From: Acinetobacter modestus
GTDB lineage: Bacteria; Pseudomonadota; Gammaproteobacteria; Pseudomonadales; Moraxellaceae
Direction: 5' to 3'
Length of the DNA: 64,000 bases
NCBI RefSeq assembly: GCF_014636095.1
Contig: NZ_BMDV01000002.1
Location: forward strand, 463,079 to 527,078
A program made the position numbers and the translations under genes. The notes beneath the pieces are model-generated. The model saw only the letters and a program-made list of their open reading frames with translations. It had not been told where the DNA came from and made no database searches. Below are positions 20,287-30,238 of the stretch, one piece after another. Position 1 is the stretch's first letter. The number at the start of each line of letters is the position of its first letter.

Positions 20287-21121
20287 TGGCATGATCCTCC
20301 GAATTGGTTTGTTTCCATGAGCCTTTGGCTAAAGCCTGCACGCGGCTGAAAATTCCGCGCAATAAATGATATTCCATACGATCTAATTGTATCCTTCCGA
20401 ATAATCGACGCAAGCGTAATGGAAGTAAACGAGGATTATTTGGATCTAAAAATTCGATTTCAGTCAGCATTTTTTCTAGATGAGGATAGAATTCTTCCAT
20501 TTGTTTTTGTGTTACTAATGGCTCATCCCATTCCATGCTCTGTTGTTGTTTAAGTTGCATGTGATCATCTGGAACAACAGTCGTTTGTTGCGTATTTTGT
20601 TCGAGTGCAGCCATTCTCAACTCATAACAGATGACTTGAATCGCTTGTGCGACATTTAAAACACCATACTCAGGATTAACTGGGATGGTTAAGTGATAAT
20701 TGGCTAAAGCAAGTTCTTCATTGGTGAGACCACGGTCTTCACGACCAAAAACAATAGCGATATTTTGTTGTTGAGTTGCGGCTTGTAATGCTTCTTTTGC
20801 TGCAGGACGTACGTCCAGTAACGGCCATGGAATGGTACGGCTACGTGCGCTAGTTCCAAACACGAGATGACAGTCTTGAATAGCTTGCTCTAAAGTATCA
20901 ACGATCTCAATTTTTTCAACTAAATCCTGTGCACCCGCGGCTAAAGCATCAATATCAGGGTGTGGATAGGTTTTAGGCGCAACTAAAACGAGTTGAGATA
21001 AACCCATAGTTTTCATTGCGCGTAAGGCACTACCAATATTGGCTGGTAGGGTAGTATTGACCATAACAATGCGCACATGATCCAAGTGTTTGGACACGTT
21101 ATTTGAGTCAAACAGATTCAT
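20279..21121 (-). CDS. trmJ: tRNA (cytidine/uridine-32-2'-O-)-methyltransferase TrmJ
   Basis: A SPOUT-fold methyltransferase of 280 residues that uses SAM to methylate position 32 of the tRNA anticodon loop. Signatures are [22 protein letters not shown] near the start, [17 protein letters not shown] and [20 protein letters not shown], which form the trefoil knot. The C-terminal 80 residues are the TrmJ-type extension, which separates it from TrmL. It starts 13 bases after dnaE stops and overlaps cysE by a few bases, so dnaE-trmJ-cysE probably share transcripts. Confidence 0.9.
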   Translation of the reverse strand: MNLFDSNNVSKHLDHVRIVMVNTTLPANIGSALRAMKTMGLSQLVLVAPKTYPHPDIDALAAGAQDLVEKIEIVDTLEQAIQDCHLVFGTSARSRTIPWPLLDVRPAAKEALQAATQQQNIAIVFGREDRGLTNEELALANYHLTIPVNPEYGVLNVAQAIQVICYELRMAALEQNTQQTTVVPDDHMQLKQQQSMEWDEPLVTQKQMEEFYPHLEKMLTEIEFLDPNNPRLLPLRLRRLFGRIQLDRMEYHLLRGIFSRVQALAKGSWKQTNSEDHAND

Positions 21122-21134
21122 ATATCATCCAAAA

Positions 21135-24100
21135 TTAAGAGTATTGAGAGATTTCAGCTTGATACAGATCAAGCGCTTCATCCATAGACATGTTTTCGGG
21201 TGGTGGTGCAACTGTCGTTACTTTAGGTGCTTCTGCTACCTTTGCAGCTTTTGACTTCACTTGATATTCAATAAAAATCGCGTCCTTACCAAAATAATCA
21301 CGTAGCTTGCCTAGCAATTCATCTAAAGGTGCGACTTTCCATTGCGGACCTAGATGCAACTCTGCTGTCGCAAAGCTTTGTTCAAGTTGGATTTGTAAAG
21401 CAATATGCTGACACATATCGACATTGCAATAAGGTAATAAAATTGCCTGTAGATCTTTGGCTAAAGATTTGGTCATTAAATCTTGAGGAAGACGAATTTG
21501 AATACTTTGGGCACGCTTTTGGCGGATTTCATTTAAATTAAACGCTTTACTTAAACGTGCCATTGGGCGGTCAAAGTCTTCACGTTCGTAGATTTCGCCT
21601 TCGATAACAATTACTTGTTCTAGACGAACGATTTCTTTATAACGTTGAAAACGTTCATGATTGCAGCTGATTTCAACACGAGCAGTGCCATCATCTAGTG
21701 TAATCATGATACGGTTCGGGAAGTTGGCAATATCAACGACTAAACCAGCAAAGACGGTCGTGACACCACGACGAGTAGGTGTTAGTTCATTTAATTTTGC
21801 TGGAATAAACGATTTTAATTCTGGACGATAGACATCAATCGGATGACCAGTGAGATACAATCCAAGCGTATCTTTTTCACCTTTGAGACGAACTTCGTCT
21901 GACCACGGTTTCACAGGTTTAGCAGGTTTGCGTTGAACCTCTTCCACTTCACCAAATAAATCCATGATACCCGTTTCGCGGTTACTTCGTGCTTGTTCAG
22001 CCGCTTGAACAGCTTCAGGTAATTGAGCCATTAAGCTTGAGCGTTCAATACCTAAACAATCCAACGCACCCGCACGAATTAAGGCTTCTAAGGTACGCTT
22101 ATTGATCTTTTTCAGGTCGATTCGATGACAGAAATCGAATAAATCCTTGTATGGACCTTCATTAATACGTGAGTCGATGACTGATTGCATCGCTTGTTCG
22201 CCGACACCTTTAATTGCACCGAGACCATAAACAATAGTTTTCTCATCACTGGCATGGAAATGATACAAAGACATATTTACGGAAGGCGGTAGCACTTCTA
22301 ATTTATTATTACGGCAGTCATCAATTAAGAATACGATACTGTCAGTATTCTGCATTTCTGATGATAAAACCGCTGCCATAAATTCTGATGGATAATGTGC
22401 TTTTAGCCATGCAGTGTGATAGGCAACAAGGGCATAGGCTGCGGCATGTGATTTGTTAAATCCATAACCTGCGAACTTTTCCATATAGTCGAAGATATGG
22501 TTTGCTGTTGCTTCATCAATCTCTTTTTTTGCAGCACCTTCAATAAAGATTTGGCGCTGTTTAACCATTTCTTCAGGTTTCTTTTTACCCATGGCACGGC
22601 GAAGTAAATCTGCACCACCAAGCGTATAGCCTGCGCAGAACTGTGCTGCCTGCATCACCTGTTCTTGGTAAACCATAATCCCATAGGTAGGTTCCAATAC
22701 ACCTTCAAGCAATGGATGTAAATATTCGAACTCACCACCATGCATACGATGGATAAAGTCTGGAATTAGATCCATTGGACCAGGACGGTATAAAGAAACG
22801 AAGGCAATAATTTCTTCAAATTTACTCGGTCTTGCTTCCTTGAGCATTTTTTTCATGCCAACGGATTCAAACTGGAACACCGCAGTTGTATTTGCGTCCG
22901 CAAAGACTAAATAAGCGTCCTTGTCATCTAATGGAACATTTGCAATTTCGAGAGGAATTTCAGATTTGATTCTTTTATTAATATTTTGAACTGCATCTTC
23001 AATAACTGTGAGGTTACGCAAACCTAAGAAGTCAAATTTAACCAGACCTGCAGCTTCAACATCATCTTTATCGTATTGAGCAACACGACTTGTTCCATCT
23101 GCTTCACACAGTACCGCTGAATAATCGGTAATTTTTCCAGGTGCAATGACTACACCACCTGCGTGTTTCCCGGTATTTCGTGTAATGCCTTCGAGCTTAA
23201 GTGCCATTTCCCAAATTTCAGCAGCATCATCATTATCAGGATTTGATGGGTTGGTCACGATGTCTTTGAGCTGTGGTTCCATATCAATCGCAGTGACTAG
23301 ATCAACGCCAAGCGGCTTGGTTGGAATCATTTTGGAAATACGGTCAGCCAGACCGTAAGATTTGCCTAGAACTCGTGCAACATCTCGGATTGCACCTTTT
23401 GCAGCCATCGTACCAAAAGTCGCAATCTGTGAAACGGCTTCACGACCGTAGTTTTGTGCGACATATTCGATCACTCGGTCACGACCTGCAATACAGAAAT
23501 CGACGTCAAAATCGGGCATTGAGACACGTTCAGGGTTTAAGAAACGTTCGAAAAGCAAATCATAACGTAATGGATCAAGATCGGTAATTTTTAAACTGTA
23601 GGCAACTAATGAACCAGCACCAGAACCACGACCAGGACCTACTGGCACACCATTATTTTTGGCCCATTGAATAAAGTCCATGACAATCAGGAAGTAACCC
23701 GGGAAACCCATTTTTAAAATAATATCAACTTCGTACTTGATACGATCATCATAAGGTTTACGAATTTCAGCCCAATCTTTATCACGTTCAGCAATAGGGT
23801 AAAGGTGATTTAAGCGTTCCTCTAAACCTGTACGAGATAAATGTTCGAAATAGGTGTCGATGGTATAACCATCTGGGATCGGGAAATCAGGTAAGAAATA
23901 AGTACCGAGCTGTAAGGCAACATTACAACGTTTGGCAATCTGATAAGTATTTTCAATTGCACTTGGGATGTCTGAAAATAGTTCAGACATTTGCTCACCA
24001 GTTTTAAAATACTGTTCAGAACTATAATTTTTAGGACGTTTATCGTCGCCAAGTACATAACCATCGGCAATACACACACGTGCTTCATGTGCTTCAAAAT

Positions 24101-24698
24101 CATCTTGTTCAACAAAGTGAACATCATTATGTGCAACGACACCAATTTGATATTTAGCAGCGAGTTTAACGGCTTGTTGAATAAAATCTTCTTCACCAAC
24201 ACGTTCAGTACGTGTTAATGCTAAATAAACACGATTACCAAACTTTTCAATCCATGCTTCTAATAAAGGTTCTGCTTTTTGTGGATTGGATGAACAAAGC
24301 ATTTTGCCAACATCACTATGCTGTCCAAGCAATACAATTAAATCTTCTGATTGTTCAAGTATCCATTCTTTTTGTACGCATGGGATACTAAGTTGTTGTC
24401 CTTCAATAAAGCCCCGAGATACGATTTCGGTTAGATTTCGCCAACCTTTACTGCTCATAGCTAATAAGGTTGCGCGATGCTCTGCGTCATTCAGTCGAAT
24501 TACACTGCCTAAAACAGGTTTAATGCCTTTTTTTAAACAAGCTTCATAAAATTTCACCGCAGCGTGCAAGTTGGATAAGTCTGTTAATGCAAGCGCAGGC
24601 ATGTCATCTTTAACGGCAGCTTTGACCAAATCAGGTATGCGAACAATCGATTCCGTAATCGAAAATTCTGTATGGATACCGAGATGAACAAACCGCAT
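21135..24698 (-). CDS. dnaE: DNA polymerase III alpha subunit
   Basis: The 1187-residue replicative polymerase has an N-terminal PHP domain (FVHLGIHTEFS, ALALTDLSNLHAAVKFY), the C-family polymerase core with PDFDVDFC (two catalytic aspartates near residue 400), GPGRGSGAGSLVAYSL and the finger segment GGADLLRRAMGKKK, then helix-hairpin-helix and OB-fold regions (VFAGLVVDIANFPN). The start at 24698 gives MRFVHLGIHTEF with AAGGA ten bases upstream; an upstream in-frame start would add 15 residues with no family match. It is the first gene of the dnaE-trmJ-cysE run. Confidence 0.97.
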   Translation of the reverse strand: MRFVHLGIHTEFSITESIVRIPDLVKAAVKDDMPALALTDLSNLHAAVKFYEACLKKGIKPVLGSVIRLNDAEHRATLLAMSSKGWRNLTEIVSRGFIEGQQLSIPCVQKEWILEQSEDLIVLLGQHSDVGKMLCSSNPQKAEPLLEAWIEKFGNRVYLALTRTERVGEEDFIQQAVKLAAKYQIGVVAHNDVHFVEQDDFEAHEARVCIADGYVLGDDKRPKNYSSEQYFKTGEQMSELFSDIPSAIENTYQIAKRCNVALQLGTYFLPDFPIPDGYTIDTYFEHLSRTGLEERLNHLYPIAERDKDWAEIRKPYDDRIKYEVDIILKMGFPGYFLIVMDFIQWAKNNGVPVGPGRGSGAGSLVAYSLKITDLDPLRYDLLFERFLNPERVSMPDFDVDFCIAGRDRVIEYVAQNYGREAVSQIATFGTMAAKGAIRDVARVLGKSYGLADRISKMIPTKPLGVDLVTAIDMEPQLKDIVTNPSNPDNDDAAEIWEMALKLEGITRNTGKHAGGVVIAPGKITDYSAVLCEADGTSRVAQYDKDDVEAAGLVKFDFLGLRNLTVIEDAVQNINKRIKSEIPLEIANVPLDDKDAYLVFADANTTAVFQFESVGMKKMLKEARPSKFEEIIAFVSLYRPGPMDLIPDFIHRMHGGEFEYLHPLLEGVLEPTYGIMVYQEQVMQAAQFCAGYTLGGADLLRRAMGKKKPEEMVKQRQIFIEGAAKKEIDEATANHIFDYMEKFAGYGFNKSHAAAYALVAYHTAWLKAHYPSEFMAAVLSSEMQNTDSIVFLIDDCRNNKLEVLPPSVNMSLYHFHASDEKTIVYGLGAIKGVGEQAMQSVIDSRINEGPYKDLFDFCHRIDLKKINKRTLEALIRAGALDCLGIERSSLMAQLPEAVQAAEQARSNRETGIMDLFGEVEEVQRKPAKPVKPWSDEVRLKGEKDTLGLYLTGHPIDVYRPELKSFIPAKLNELTPTRRGVTTVFAGLVVDIANFPNRIMITLDDGTARVEISCNHERFQRYKEIVRLEQVIVIEGEIYEREDFDRPMARLSKAFNLNEIRQKRAQSIQIRLPQDLMTKSLAKDLQAILLPYCNVDMCQHIALQIQLEQSFATAELHLGPQWKVAPLDELLGKLRDYFGKDAIFIEYQVKSKAAKVAEAPKVTTVAPPPENMSMDEALDLYQAEISQYS

Positions 24699-24913
24699 AG
24701 AAGGACTATCCTTTTTCAAAGCAATGCATAGTTTAGCATGCAAACCGAAAATGGCATGCTTAATATTTTGGCAAACTGTCTATTTGTGTTGTGCTTTTTA
24801 TAAATTAATAAAAATTAACTTTTGATTTATATGGAAATATAAATATACATTTACTTAAGTTGTTTAACCGCTAGAATGTATCTGCATAAAAATGTACCAA
24901 AGCAGGTTCAAGA

Positions 24914-25810
24914 ATGAAATTAAAGAATATCGTATTTTCAATATTATTAAGTATGAGCGCAATTTCTTTAGCTCAAGCTGAGGATGTATCTTTTAGTCAA
25001 GAACTCGTTCAACAAGCAAAAAGTGGTGATGCGATTGCCCAAAATAATCTTGGAGATGCTTATTATTATGGAAATGATGTCGATCAAGATTTTGGTAAAG
25101 CATTAGAGTGGTTCAAAAAGGCGGCTGCAAAGGGAAATGCTGATGCAATTTTTTCCGTAGGGTATATGTATGATTATGGCGAAGGGACTGAAGAAGATAA
25201 TCCCACAGCGTTAAAGTGGTATACACAGGCGGCACAAAAAGGGCAATTATACGCGCAGTATTATTTAGGTTTTTTATACCTCTATGGTGATGATGGCGTT
25301 AGTATTAATACTAAAAAGGGGTTGGAATGGATGACAAAATCTGCTGATGCGGGATTGGATCTTGCACAAGCTGAATTAGGTCATTTATATAGTGATGGGA
25401 ATGATGAAGTCGCTCAGGACCTTAAAAAAGCATTACATTACTATCAGTTAGCTGTAAAGCAAGATGAATCTTCAGCAATTAACAATCTTGGTATTTTCTA
25501 TTTGGAAGGCAAAGCAGGCTTAAAGCAAGATTATAAAGAAGCTTTACGTCTGTTTACGTTAGCCTCTAAAGCCGAAAATGGCTTAGGTTCGTCTAATATT
25601 GCTTATGTTTATGAAGAAGGTAAGGGTGTTGAAAAAAATTATAAAAAAGCTGCAGAATATTATGCGCTTGCGGTAGAGCAGGGTGAAAATGAAGCATTGT
25701 TGGATTTGGCGCGTTTATATGAAAATGGCGGTTTTGGCTTAGCTAAGAATTTAAAGAAGTCGAAAGAGTATGAAGCGCAGTGGGATGAGTTGCAAACTGA
25801 GAAAAATTAA
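24914..25810 (+). CDS. Secreted Sel1-repeat protein
   Basis: A signal peptide ending AQA (about residue 22) precedes six or seven Sel1-type repeats of about 36 residues, each with the pattern A-x3-LG-x2-Y-x2-G-x-D-x2-KA-x2-W-x3-AA (for example AQNNLGDAYYYGNDVDQD, ADAIFSVGYMYDYGEG, AQYYLGFLYLYGDDG). Sel1 repeats form superhelices that bind proteins; periplasmic members often act as adaptors or as toxin-like and immunity-like factors. The 298-residue protein is transcribed alone. It borders a patch of small AT-rich exported proteins, but no direct link can be shown. Confidence 0.85.
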   Translation: MKLKNIVFSILLSMSAISLAQAEDVSFSQELVQQAKSGDAIAQNNLGDAYYYGNDVDQDFGKALEWFKKAAAKGNADAIFSVGYMYDYGEGTEEDNPTALKWYTQAAQKGQLYAQYYLGFLYLYGDDGVSINTKKGLEWMTKSADAGLDLAQAELGHLYSDGNDEVAQDLKKALHYYQLAVKQDESSAINNLGIFYLEGKAGLKQDYKEALRLFTLASKAENGLGSSNIAYVYEEGKGVEKNYKKAAEYYALAVEQGENEALLDLARLYENGGFGLAKNLKKSKEYEAQWDELQTEKN

Positions 25811-25823
25811 TTTTTAAAATGTT

Positions 25824-25862
25824 ATAAAAGCAAAGAAGTATAGGTGACTCTTTGCTTTTATA
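25824..25862 (+). terminator. Probable terminator after the Sel1-repeat gene
   Basis: TAAAAGCAAAGA and TCTTTGCTTTTA form a 12-bp AT-rich stem with a 12-base loop, 14 bases after the stop codon. The stem is weak and the tail is TATTTAT, so termination may be partial. Confidence 0.5.
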
Positions 25863-25924
25863 TTTATCTAGAAATGAAAAAATTGATAAATTATTCAGTC
25901 TATTAAGACACTTGAGTAGAATAA

Positions 25925-26032
25925 ATTTTCATATATACCAGAAAAGCATTTCGAGCATATAATTTGGAGCAGCAAGGAGATGCAGCTAGAGAGGTTTATT
26001 ATGGGAAAATTCAAAATATTATTCTAGGGAGG
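25925..26032 (+). pseudogene. Possible 3' remnant of an unknown gene
   Basis: A frame without start codon reads ...AFRAYNLEQQGDAAREVYYG... and stops at the TGA at 26030-26032, inside the ribosome site of the next gene. Its amino acid composition is protein-like, with few of the Lys/Ile/Phe/Asn codons that chance frames in this AT-rich DNA give. No start codon or upstream continuation is visible, so it is at most the tail of a decayed gene. Confidence 0.3.
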
Positions 26033-26042
26033 TGAACAGAAA

Positions 26043-26464
26043 ATGAAATATATTAGAATTTCCTTATTTTTGTAGCTGCTATTCTAATTAGTTCATGTAG
26101 TTATGTTGGTGAAATAAATGTTTATGGAAATTTAAACCAAGGGGTGTTTTTTAAAGTTATTCCAAGGAATGAAAGTTTTTTAAGTTTATTTAAAATCTAT
26201 CAGATTGATGTAACTACTGAGAAAAGAAATAATTTGGGCTTGGTGGAAAATGTATGGAGCATAACAAGTGATGGACAAAAGATAGATGAATTTAAATATG
26301 GATTTCTACCAAAAGGTTTTTCAGAAAATAGAAAAGCACACAACTTAAACGTTGATACTATATATACTGTGTCAATAGATGGTTCAATGACACTAGGCCC
26401 ATTTTCTGCTATATCTTGTTTTTATATAGATGAAAATAAAATTGCTAGAATAATAAGTTGCTAG
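26043..26464 (+). pseudogene. Small lipoprotein gene broken by a one-base frameshift
   Basis: A strong GGGAGGTG site (26027-26034) precedes an ATG at 26043 that opens MKYIRISLF and then stops. In the next frame the sequence continues VAAILISSCSYVGEI, a complete lipoprotein signal with lipobox ISSC, and runs on to 26464. One extra T in the five-T run at 26067-26071 would join both parts into a lipoprotein of about 140 residues. The mature part has Thr/Asn-rich beta-like stretches ending in IIS-Cys; no family is recognised. It is either a recent pseudogene or a base missed in sequencing. Without the repair, translation from GTG at 26144 would give 106 residues lacking the signal peptide. Confidence 0.6.
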
Positions 26465-26526
26465 ATTTTTTATTTTTCACCTATATTAATATTGGATTTT
26501 AAGCTAAATGGAGGAGAGGAGTTTAA

Positions 26527-26969
26527 ATGTTAATTTTTATAGAAATTTTACTTCTATGTTTGGTAAGTTCTTTTTGTTATGGAATAGACTTTAAAAAAGA
26601 TTTTTTAGCTACTTCATATCCTTTATCAGCAACTCAGAATATTGACGATACTATAATTCCTATAAATACGATAAAAATGAAGAAAGTTATAAAAAAAATA
26701 TCAACTTTAAGATCTGGAGACAGTAGCTCTACAGTTGTTAAAAAATAGGTTATCAACCTGATACATATTTTATAGCACCAAATAAGAGTCTTAAATCTTC
26801 ATCTCATCACTTAATTATGAGTTATATTTTTTCTCGCCAACCCAATAAGATGAACAAGCTGGTTGTCGATGAATTATCGATGATGCTTATCTTTTCTAAA
26901 GATGATAAACTTATTTCTGTAATAGATAATTCTATATTAGATCATCCAAAAGAAATTCCTATTCAATGA
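26527..26969 (+). pseudogene. Small exported protein gene with one-base frameshift, BamE-like pattern
   Basis: A very strong purine-rich ribosome site (GGAGGAGAGGAG) precedes the ATG at 26527. The first 73 codons encode a signal peptide (MLIFIEILLLCLVSSFCYG) and a segment KKISTLRSGDSSSTVVKK, then stop at 26746. In another frame the sequence continues GYQPDTYFIAPNK ... LSMMLIFSKDDKLISVID and stops at 26969. Adding one A to the six-A run at 26740-26745 joins them into 147 residues. The order helix - LRxGDSxxxVVKKIGYQPD - strand - FSKDDKLISV resembles the SmpA/BamE fold of small envelope lipoproteins, although no lipobox is present. The family call is tentative. Confidence 0.55.
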
Positions 26970-27094
26970 TAAATTTTAATAATATTATTTATTAATTAAA
27001 TATAAGAGATGAATGAAGTTAATGGTTAAAGCGGATTAAAATTATAGATAGAATTGTGATATTTAATTAAATAAAATTTTACAAGGATAGTTAA

Positions 27095-27484
27095 GTGAAT
27101 ATTAAATTTATTAAAATAGGGTTGGTACTATTTAGTATAGTATGCATTATTGCTTCATGTTATTTGAATAAATTTTCAGAATCAGCCAAAAGAGAGTCTG
27201 AGCAACGAAATTTACTAGGAGTTAAATATTTCTCCAAGGCTAAGATAAAAGGAAAGGTAAAAGAAATAAATTTTATAGAGGATAGAGAAATATATGCATA
27301 TGATATTATGGTTATAGGTGATGTTGATAATATGTTGAAGATCAATCCAACATATTTGTTTGTATATTATGATAAGGGTGATAATATGAAAATGTTAACT
27401 ATTTATCTAAGTTCGAGTCTTAATATTAAAGTTGGTCAAACTATCTGTAAAGATGAAAATAGTTTATATTTTTATCCTTGTTAA
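27095..27484 (+). CDS. Small lipoprotein of unknown function
   Basis: The 129-residue product starts at GTG with AAGGAT nine bases upstream. It has a lipoprotein signal (IGLVLFSIVCIIASC) and a Lys/Ile/Tyr-rich mature part with beta-strand-like alternation (KIKGKVKEINF, MKMLTIYLSSSLNIKVGQ) and two Cys in the last 15 residues. I do not recognise the family. Base composition is far more AT-rich than the core genes. It is the only intact member of the exported-protein patch between 26.0 and 27.5 kb. Confidence 0.6.
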   Translation: MNIKFIKIGLVLFSIVCIIASCYLNKFSESAKRESEQRNLLGVKYFSKAKIKGKVKEINFIEDREIYAYDIMVIGDVDNMLKINPTYLFVYYDKGDNMKMLTIYLSSSLNIKVGQTICKDENSLYFYPC

Positions 27485-27567
27485 ATTTTAAGTAAACTAG
27501 CTAAATAGTGGTTAATATAGTAAATTCTAATTAAATTACTCTAAGCCATTAACTTGATTATGTCTCT

Positions 27568-27598
27568 TAAAAAAGGAAGCGATTTGCTTCCTTTTTTA
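27568..27598. terminator. Bidirectional terminator
   Basis: The stem AAAAAGGAAGC/GCTTCCTTTTT with a 5-base loop lies between two converging genes; both strands end in T runs. Confidence 0.9.
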
Positions 27599-27611
27599 TT
27601 ACTAATTTTGC

Positions 27612-29042
27612 TTAACGCATCTTTGCCAAGAAACGGCTTAAACGATTAATTGCTTCACGTAGCTCATTTTCAGCAGGTAAGAACACTACACGGAAATGAT
27701 CTGGTGTTGGCCAATTAAAACCTGTGCCTTGAACCAATAAAACTTTTTCAGCTTTTAATAGATCTAACATCAGTTTTTCATCATCTTCAACTGGATAAAT
27801 CTCAGGATCAAGTTTTGGGAAACAGTACATTGCTCCGTCAGGCTTAACACAACTTACACCAGGAATCTCATTTAACATTTCCCATGCAATATTACGCTGT
27901 TCATACAGACGACCGCCTGGACGAATTAAATCATTGATAGACTGATAACCACCGAGTGCAGTTTGAATTGCATATTGTGCTTGATGATTTGCACACAAAC
28001 GCATTGAAGCAAGCATGTCTAAACCTTCAATATAGTCTGCAGCACGTGATTTATCACCTGTGATCGCCATCCAACCTGCACGATAACCAGCAATACGATA
28101 GGCTTTTGATAAACCATTAAATGAAATGCAAAGTTGATCGCCAGCTAAAGCTGCAACTGCAACATGCTCAATGCCGTCATAAACAATTTTGTCGTAGATT
28201 TCATCTGCAAACAAAATTAAGTCATGCTTTTTAGCTAAAGCAACAATTTGCTCCAATACATGACGAGGGTAAACAGAACCTGTTGGATTGTTTGGATTGA
28301 TAATAACAATACCACGCGTATTTGCTGTGATTTTGCTTTCCATATCCGCAAGATCTGGATACCAATAGTTTTCTTCATCACATTTATAATGAACAGCTTT
28401 ACCGCCAGACAGATTGACTGCTGCCGTCCATAATGGATAGTCAGGCATAGGAACGAGCATTTCATCGCCGTCGTTCAATAAACCTTGCATTGCCATCACA
28501 ATCAGTTCCGACACGCCATTTCCAACATACACATCATTAACGTGCATATCAAAAACGCCTTTTTGCTGATAATACTGGCAAATGGCTTTACGCGCAGGGA
28601 AAATCCCTTTGGAGTCTGTATAACCAATCGCATTCGGTAGGTTTAATGCAACATCATTAATAATTTCTTGTGGAGCTTCAAAACCAAAAGGTGCAGGGTT
28701 GCCGATATTGAGCTTAATGATTTTGTGTCCTTGCTCCTCCATTTCATTGGCGGCGCGTAATACTGGTCCACGAATGTCGTAGCAAACATGCTCAAGTTTC
28801 GATGATTTCTTAATTTCACGACTTGATTGAGCAGAGTGGGGTGTAACAGTATTTTTAGACATATCTGGATTCACTTTTGCATATCGGTATAAATAACTTT
28901 TAAAGGTTTCGACACTTACCAAATCTAGATCATGTTGATCTCTAAGTAATTCAACAATTTTTTCATAGGTAAAACCTGATTGTTGATATTGTTTGATTGT
29001 TGGTAAGAGTTTTTGAAAAACCACACTTTTTTTCTGAGACAT
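27612..29042 (-). CDS. AlaA-like aminotransferase with N-terminal helical domain
   Basis: The main part (about residues 75-476) is a class I PLP aminotransferase close to AlaA/YfbQ (glutamate-pyruvate transaminase): INIGNPAPFGFEAP-like opening, NPNNPTG, FADEIYDKI, and NGLSKAYRIAGYRAGW with the PLP-binding lysine. Unlike the 405-residue E. coli enzyme it carries about 70 extra N-terminal residues (FQKLLPTIKQYQQSGFTYEK, then an LVSVETFKSYLYRYAK helix) that resemble a small DNA-binding helical domain such as those in plasmid-encoded regulators, joined by a Ser/Thr/Lys-rich linker. Whether this part binds DNA is unknown. A terminator follows the gene and msrB is divergent upstream. Confidence 0.88.
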   Translation of the reverse strand: MSQKKSVVFQKLLPTIKQYQQSGFTYEKIVELLRDQHDLDLVSVETFKSYLYRYAKVNPDMSKNTVTPHSAQSSREIKKSSKLEHVCYDIRGPVLRAANEMEEQGHKIIKLNIGNPAPFGFEAPQEIINDVALNLPNAIGYTDSKGIFPARKAICQYYQQKGVFDMHVNDVYVGNGVSELIVMAMQGLLNDGDEMLVPMPDYPLWTAAVNLSGGKAVHYKCDEENYWYPDLADMESKITANTRGIVIINPNNPTGSVYPRHVLEQIVALAKKHDLILFADEIYDKIVYDGIEHVAVAALAGDQLCISFNGLSKAYRIAGYRAGWMAITGDKSRAADYIEGLDMLASMRLCANHQAQYAIQTALGGYQSINDLIRPGGRLYEQRNIAWEMLNEIPGVSCVKPDGAMYCFPKLDPEIYPVEDDEKLMLDLLKAEKVLLVQGTGFNWPTPDHFRVVFLPAENELREAINRLSRFLAKMR

Positions 29043-29280
29043 TTTTTGTCCTATACAACCGTGCCAAACAAGAATAACACTATCTTTGCTTACGAGAAAG
29101 ATAGTTTTGTTAAAATTTGCTTACCTTTAAATTTTAAATTGCTATCTTTTTGCTATTAAAAATTAATGCTTAAATTTCACTAAATTGTACGTTATGAGAC
29201 TAGAGTTTTTGTTATGAATGGCGTAAATATAAAACCTGATCATCGAGATATTTTTAACATCAGAATAAAAGGTGTAGGTT

Positions 29281-29700
29281 ATGGGAAAAGTCAATAAAAC
29301 AGACCGGGAATGGCAAAGAGAACTATCACCAGAAGAATATCGCATTACTCGTCAGAAAGGCACAGAACCAGCATTTACAGGACAATATTGGAATAACAAA
29401 CAGCATGGTATTTATGTCTGCCGATGTTGTGGTGCAGAACTCTTTTCATCTGAAACGAAATACGATAGCGGTTGCGGATGGCCAAGTTTTTATAGACCAA
29501 TTGATGGCATTGCAATAGAAGAACATGAAGATTTATCGCATGGTATGGTCAGAACGGAAATTGTCTGCCATGATTGCGATGCACATTTGGGTCATGTGTT
29601 TGAGGATGGCCCACAGCCGACAGGACTGCGTTATTGCGTGAATTCGGCATCATTACAACTTAAAACAGAAGAAAAGAATGACGAGGAAACCTATCCATGA
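29281..29700 (+). CDS. msrB: Peptide methionine-(R)-sulfoxide reductase
   Basis: MsrB repairs methionine-R-sulfoxide in proteins. The 139-residue protein has two zinc-binding pairs (CRCCGAE with CRCC providing one pair, and CHDC), the SGCGWPSF segment, and the catalytic cysteine in RYCVNS near the end. It is cytosolic; no signal peptide is seen. Its stop overlaps the start of the glutathione peroxidase gene by four bases (ATGA), so both repair/detox enzymes are translated together under oxidative stress. Confidence 0.95.
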   Translation: MGKVNKTDREWQRELSPEEYRITRQKGTEPAFTGQYWNNKQHGIYVCRCCGAELFSSETKYDSGCGWPSFYRPIDGIAIEEHEDLSHGMVRTEIVCHDCDAHLGHVFEDGPQPTGLRYCVNSASLQLKTEEKNDEETYP

Positions 29701-30185
29701 GTAACATTTATCAGTTTGAAGCTGAATTGTTAGAGGGAGAAACAAAAGCGCTCGCTGATTATAAAGGCAAGGTCATGCTGATTGTAAATACTGCAAGTAA
29801 GTGTGGTTTTACACCACAATTTGCAGGACTTGAAAAGTTGCATGAAAAATATAAAGCCCAAGGCTTAGAAGTATTAGGATTTCCTTGTAACCAATTTGGT
29901 GGTCAGGATCCCGGCACGAATAAAGAAATTGGCGCATTCTGTCAAAGAAATTATGGTGTAAGTTTTCCAATGTTTGCAAAGGTCGATGTAAAAGGTCCTG
30001 AAGCACATGTTATTTTTCGATTTCTAACGCGTGAAGCGAAAGGCATCTTAGGTAGTCGCAATATCAAATGGAACTTTACCAAGTTTCTTGTTGGGCGTAA
30101 TGGCGAAGTTTTAGGGCGTTATGCTCCGACGACTAAACCAGATGCCTTAGAAGCAGATATTGAAAAAGCATTAGCAAAAAAATAA
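29697..30185 (+). CDS. Glutathione peroxidase family protein
   Basis: The 162-residue thioredoxin-fold peroxidase has the family motifs [12 protein letters not shown] (peroxidatic Cys near residue 35), [12 protein letters not shown], and [18 protein letters not shown]. It uses Cys, not selenocysteine, and the second Cys in FPCNQFGGQ and a later Cys (GAFCQRNYG) make thioredoxin-dependent reduction likely. It reduces organic or lipid hydroperoxides. It overlaps msrB by ATGA and ends at a strong terminator. Confidence 0.93.
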   Translation: MSNIYQFEAELLEGETKALADYKGKVMLIVNTASKCGFTPQFAGLEKLHEKYKAQGLEVLGFPCNQFGGQDPGTNKEIGAFCQRNYGVSFPMFAKVDVKGPEAHVIFRFLTREAKGILGSRNIKWNFTKFLVGRNGEVLGRYAPTTKPDALEADIEKALAKK

Positions 30186-30192
30186 TATTGAG

Positions 30193-30229
30193 CAACAAAA
30201 AAGACGGTCATTTGACCGTCTTTTTTGTT
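30193..30229. terminator. Bidirectional terminator
   Basis: AAAAAAGACGGTCA and TGACCGTCTTTTTT form a long near-perfect stem between two converging genes, with T runs on both strands. Confidence 0.92.
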
Positions 30230-30238
30230 GAATATTGC

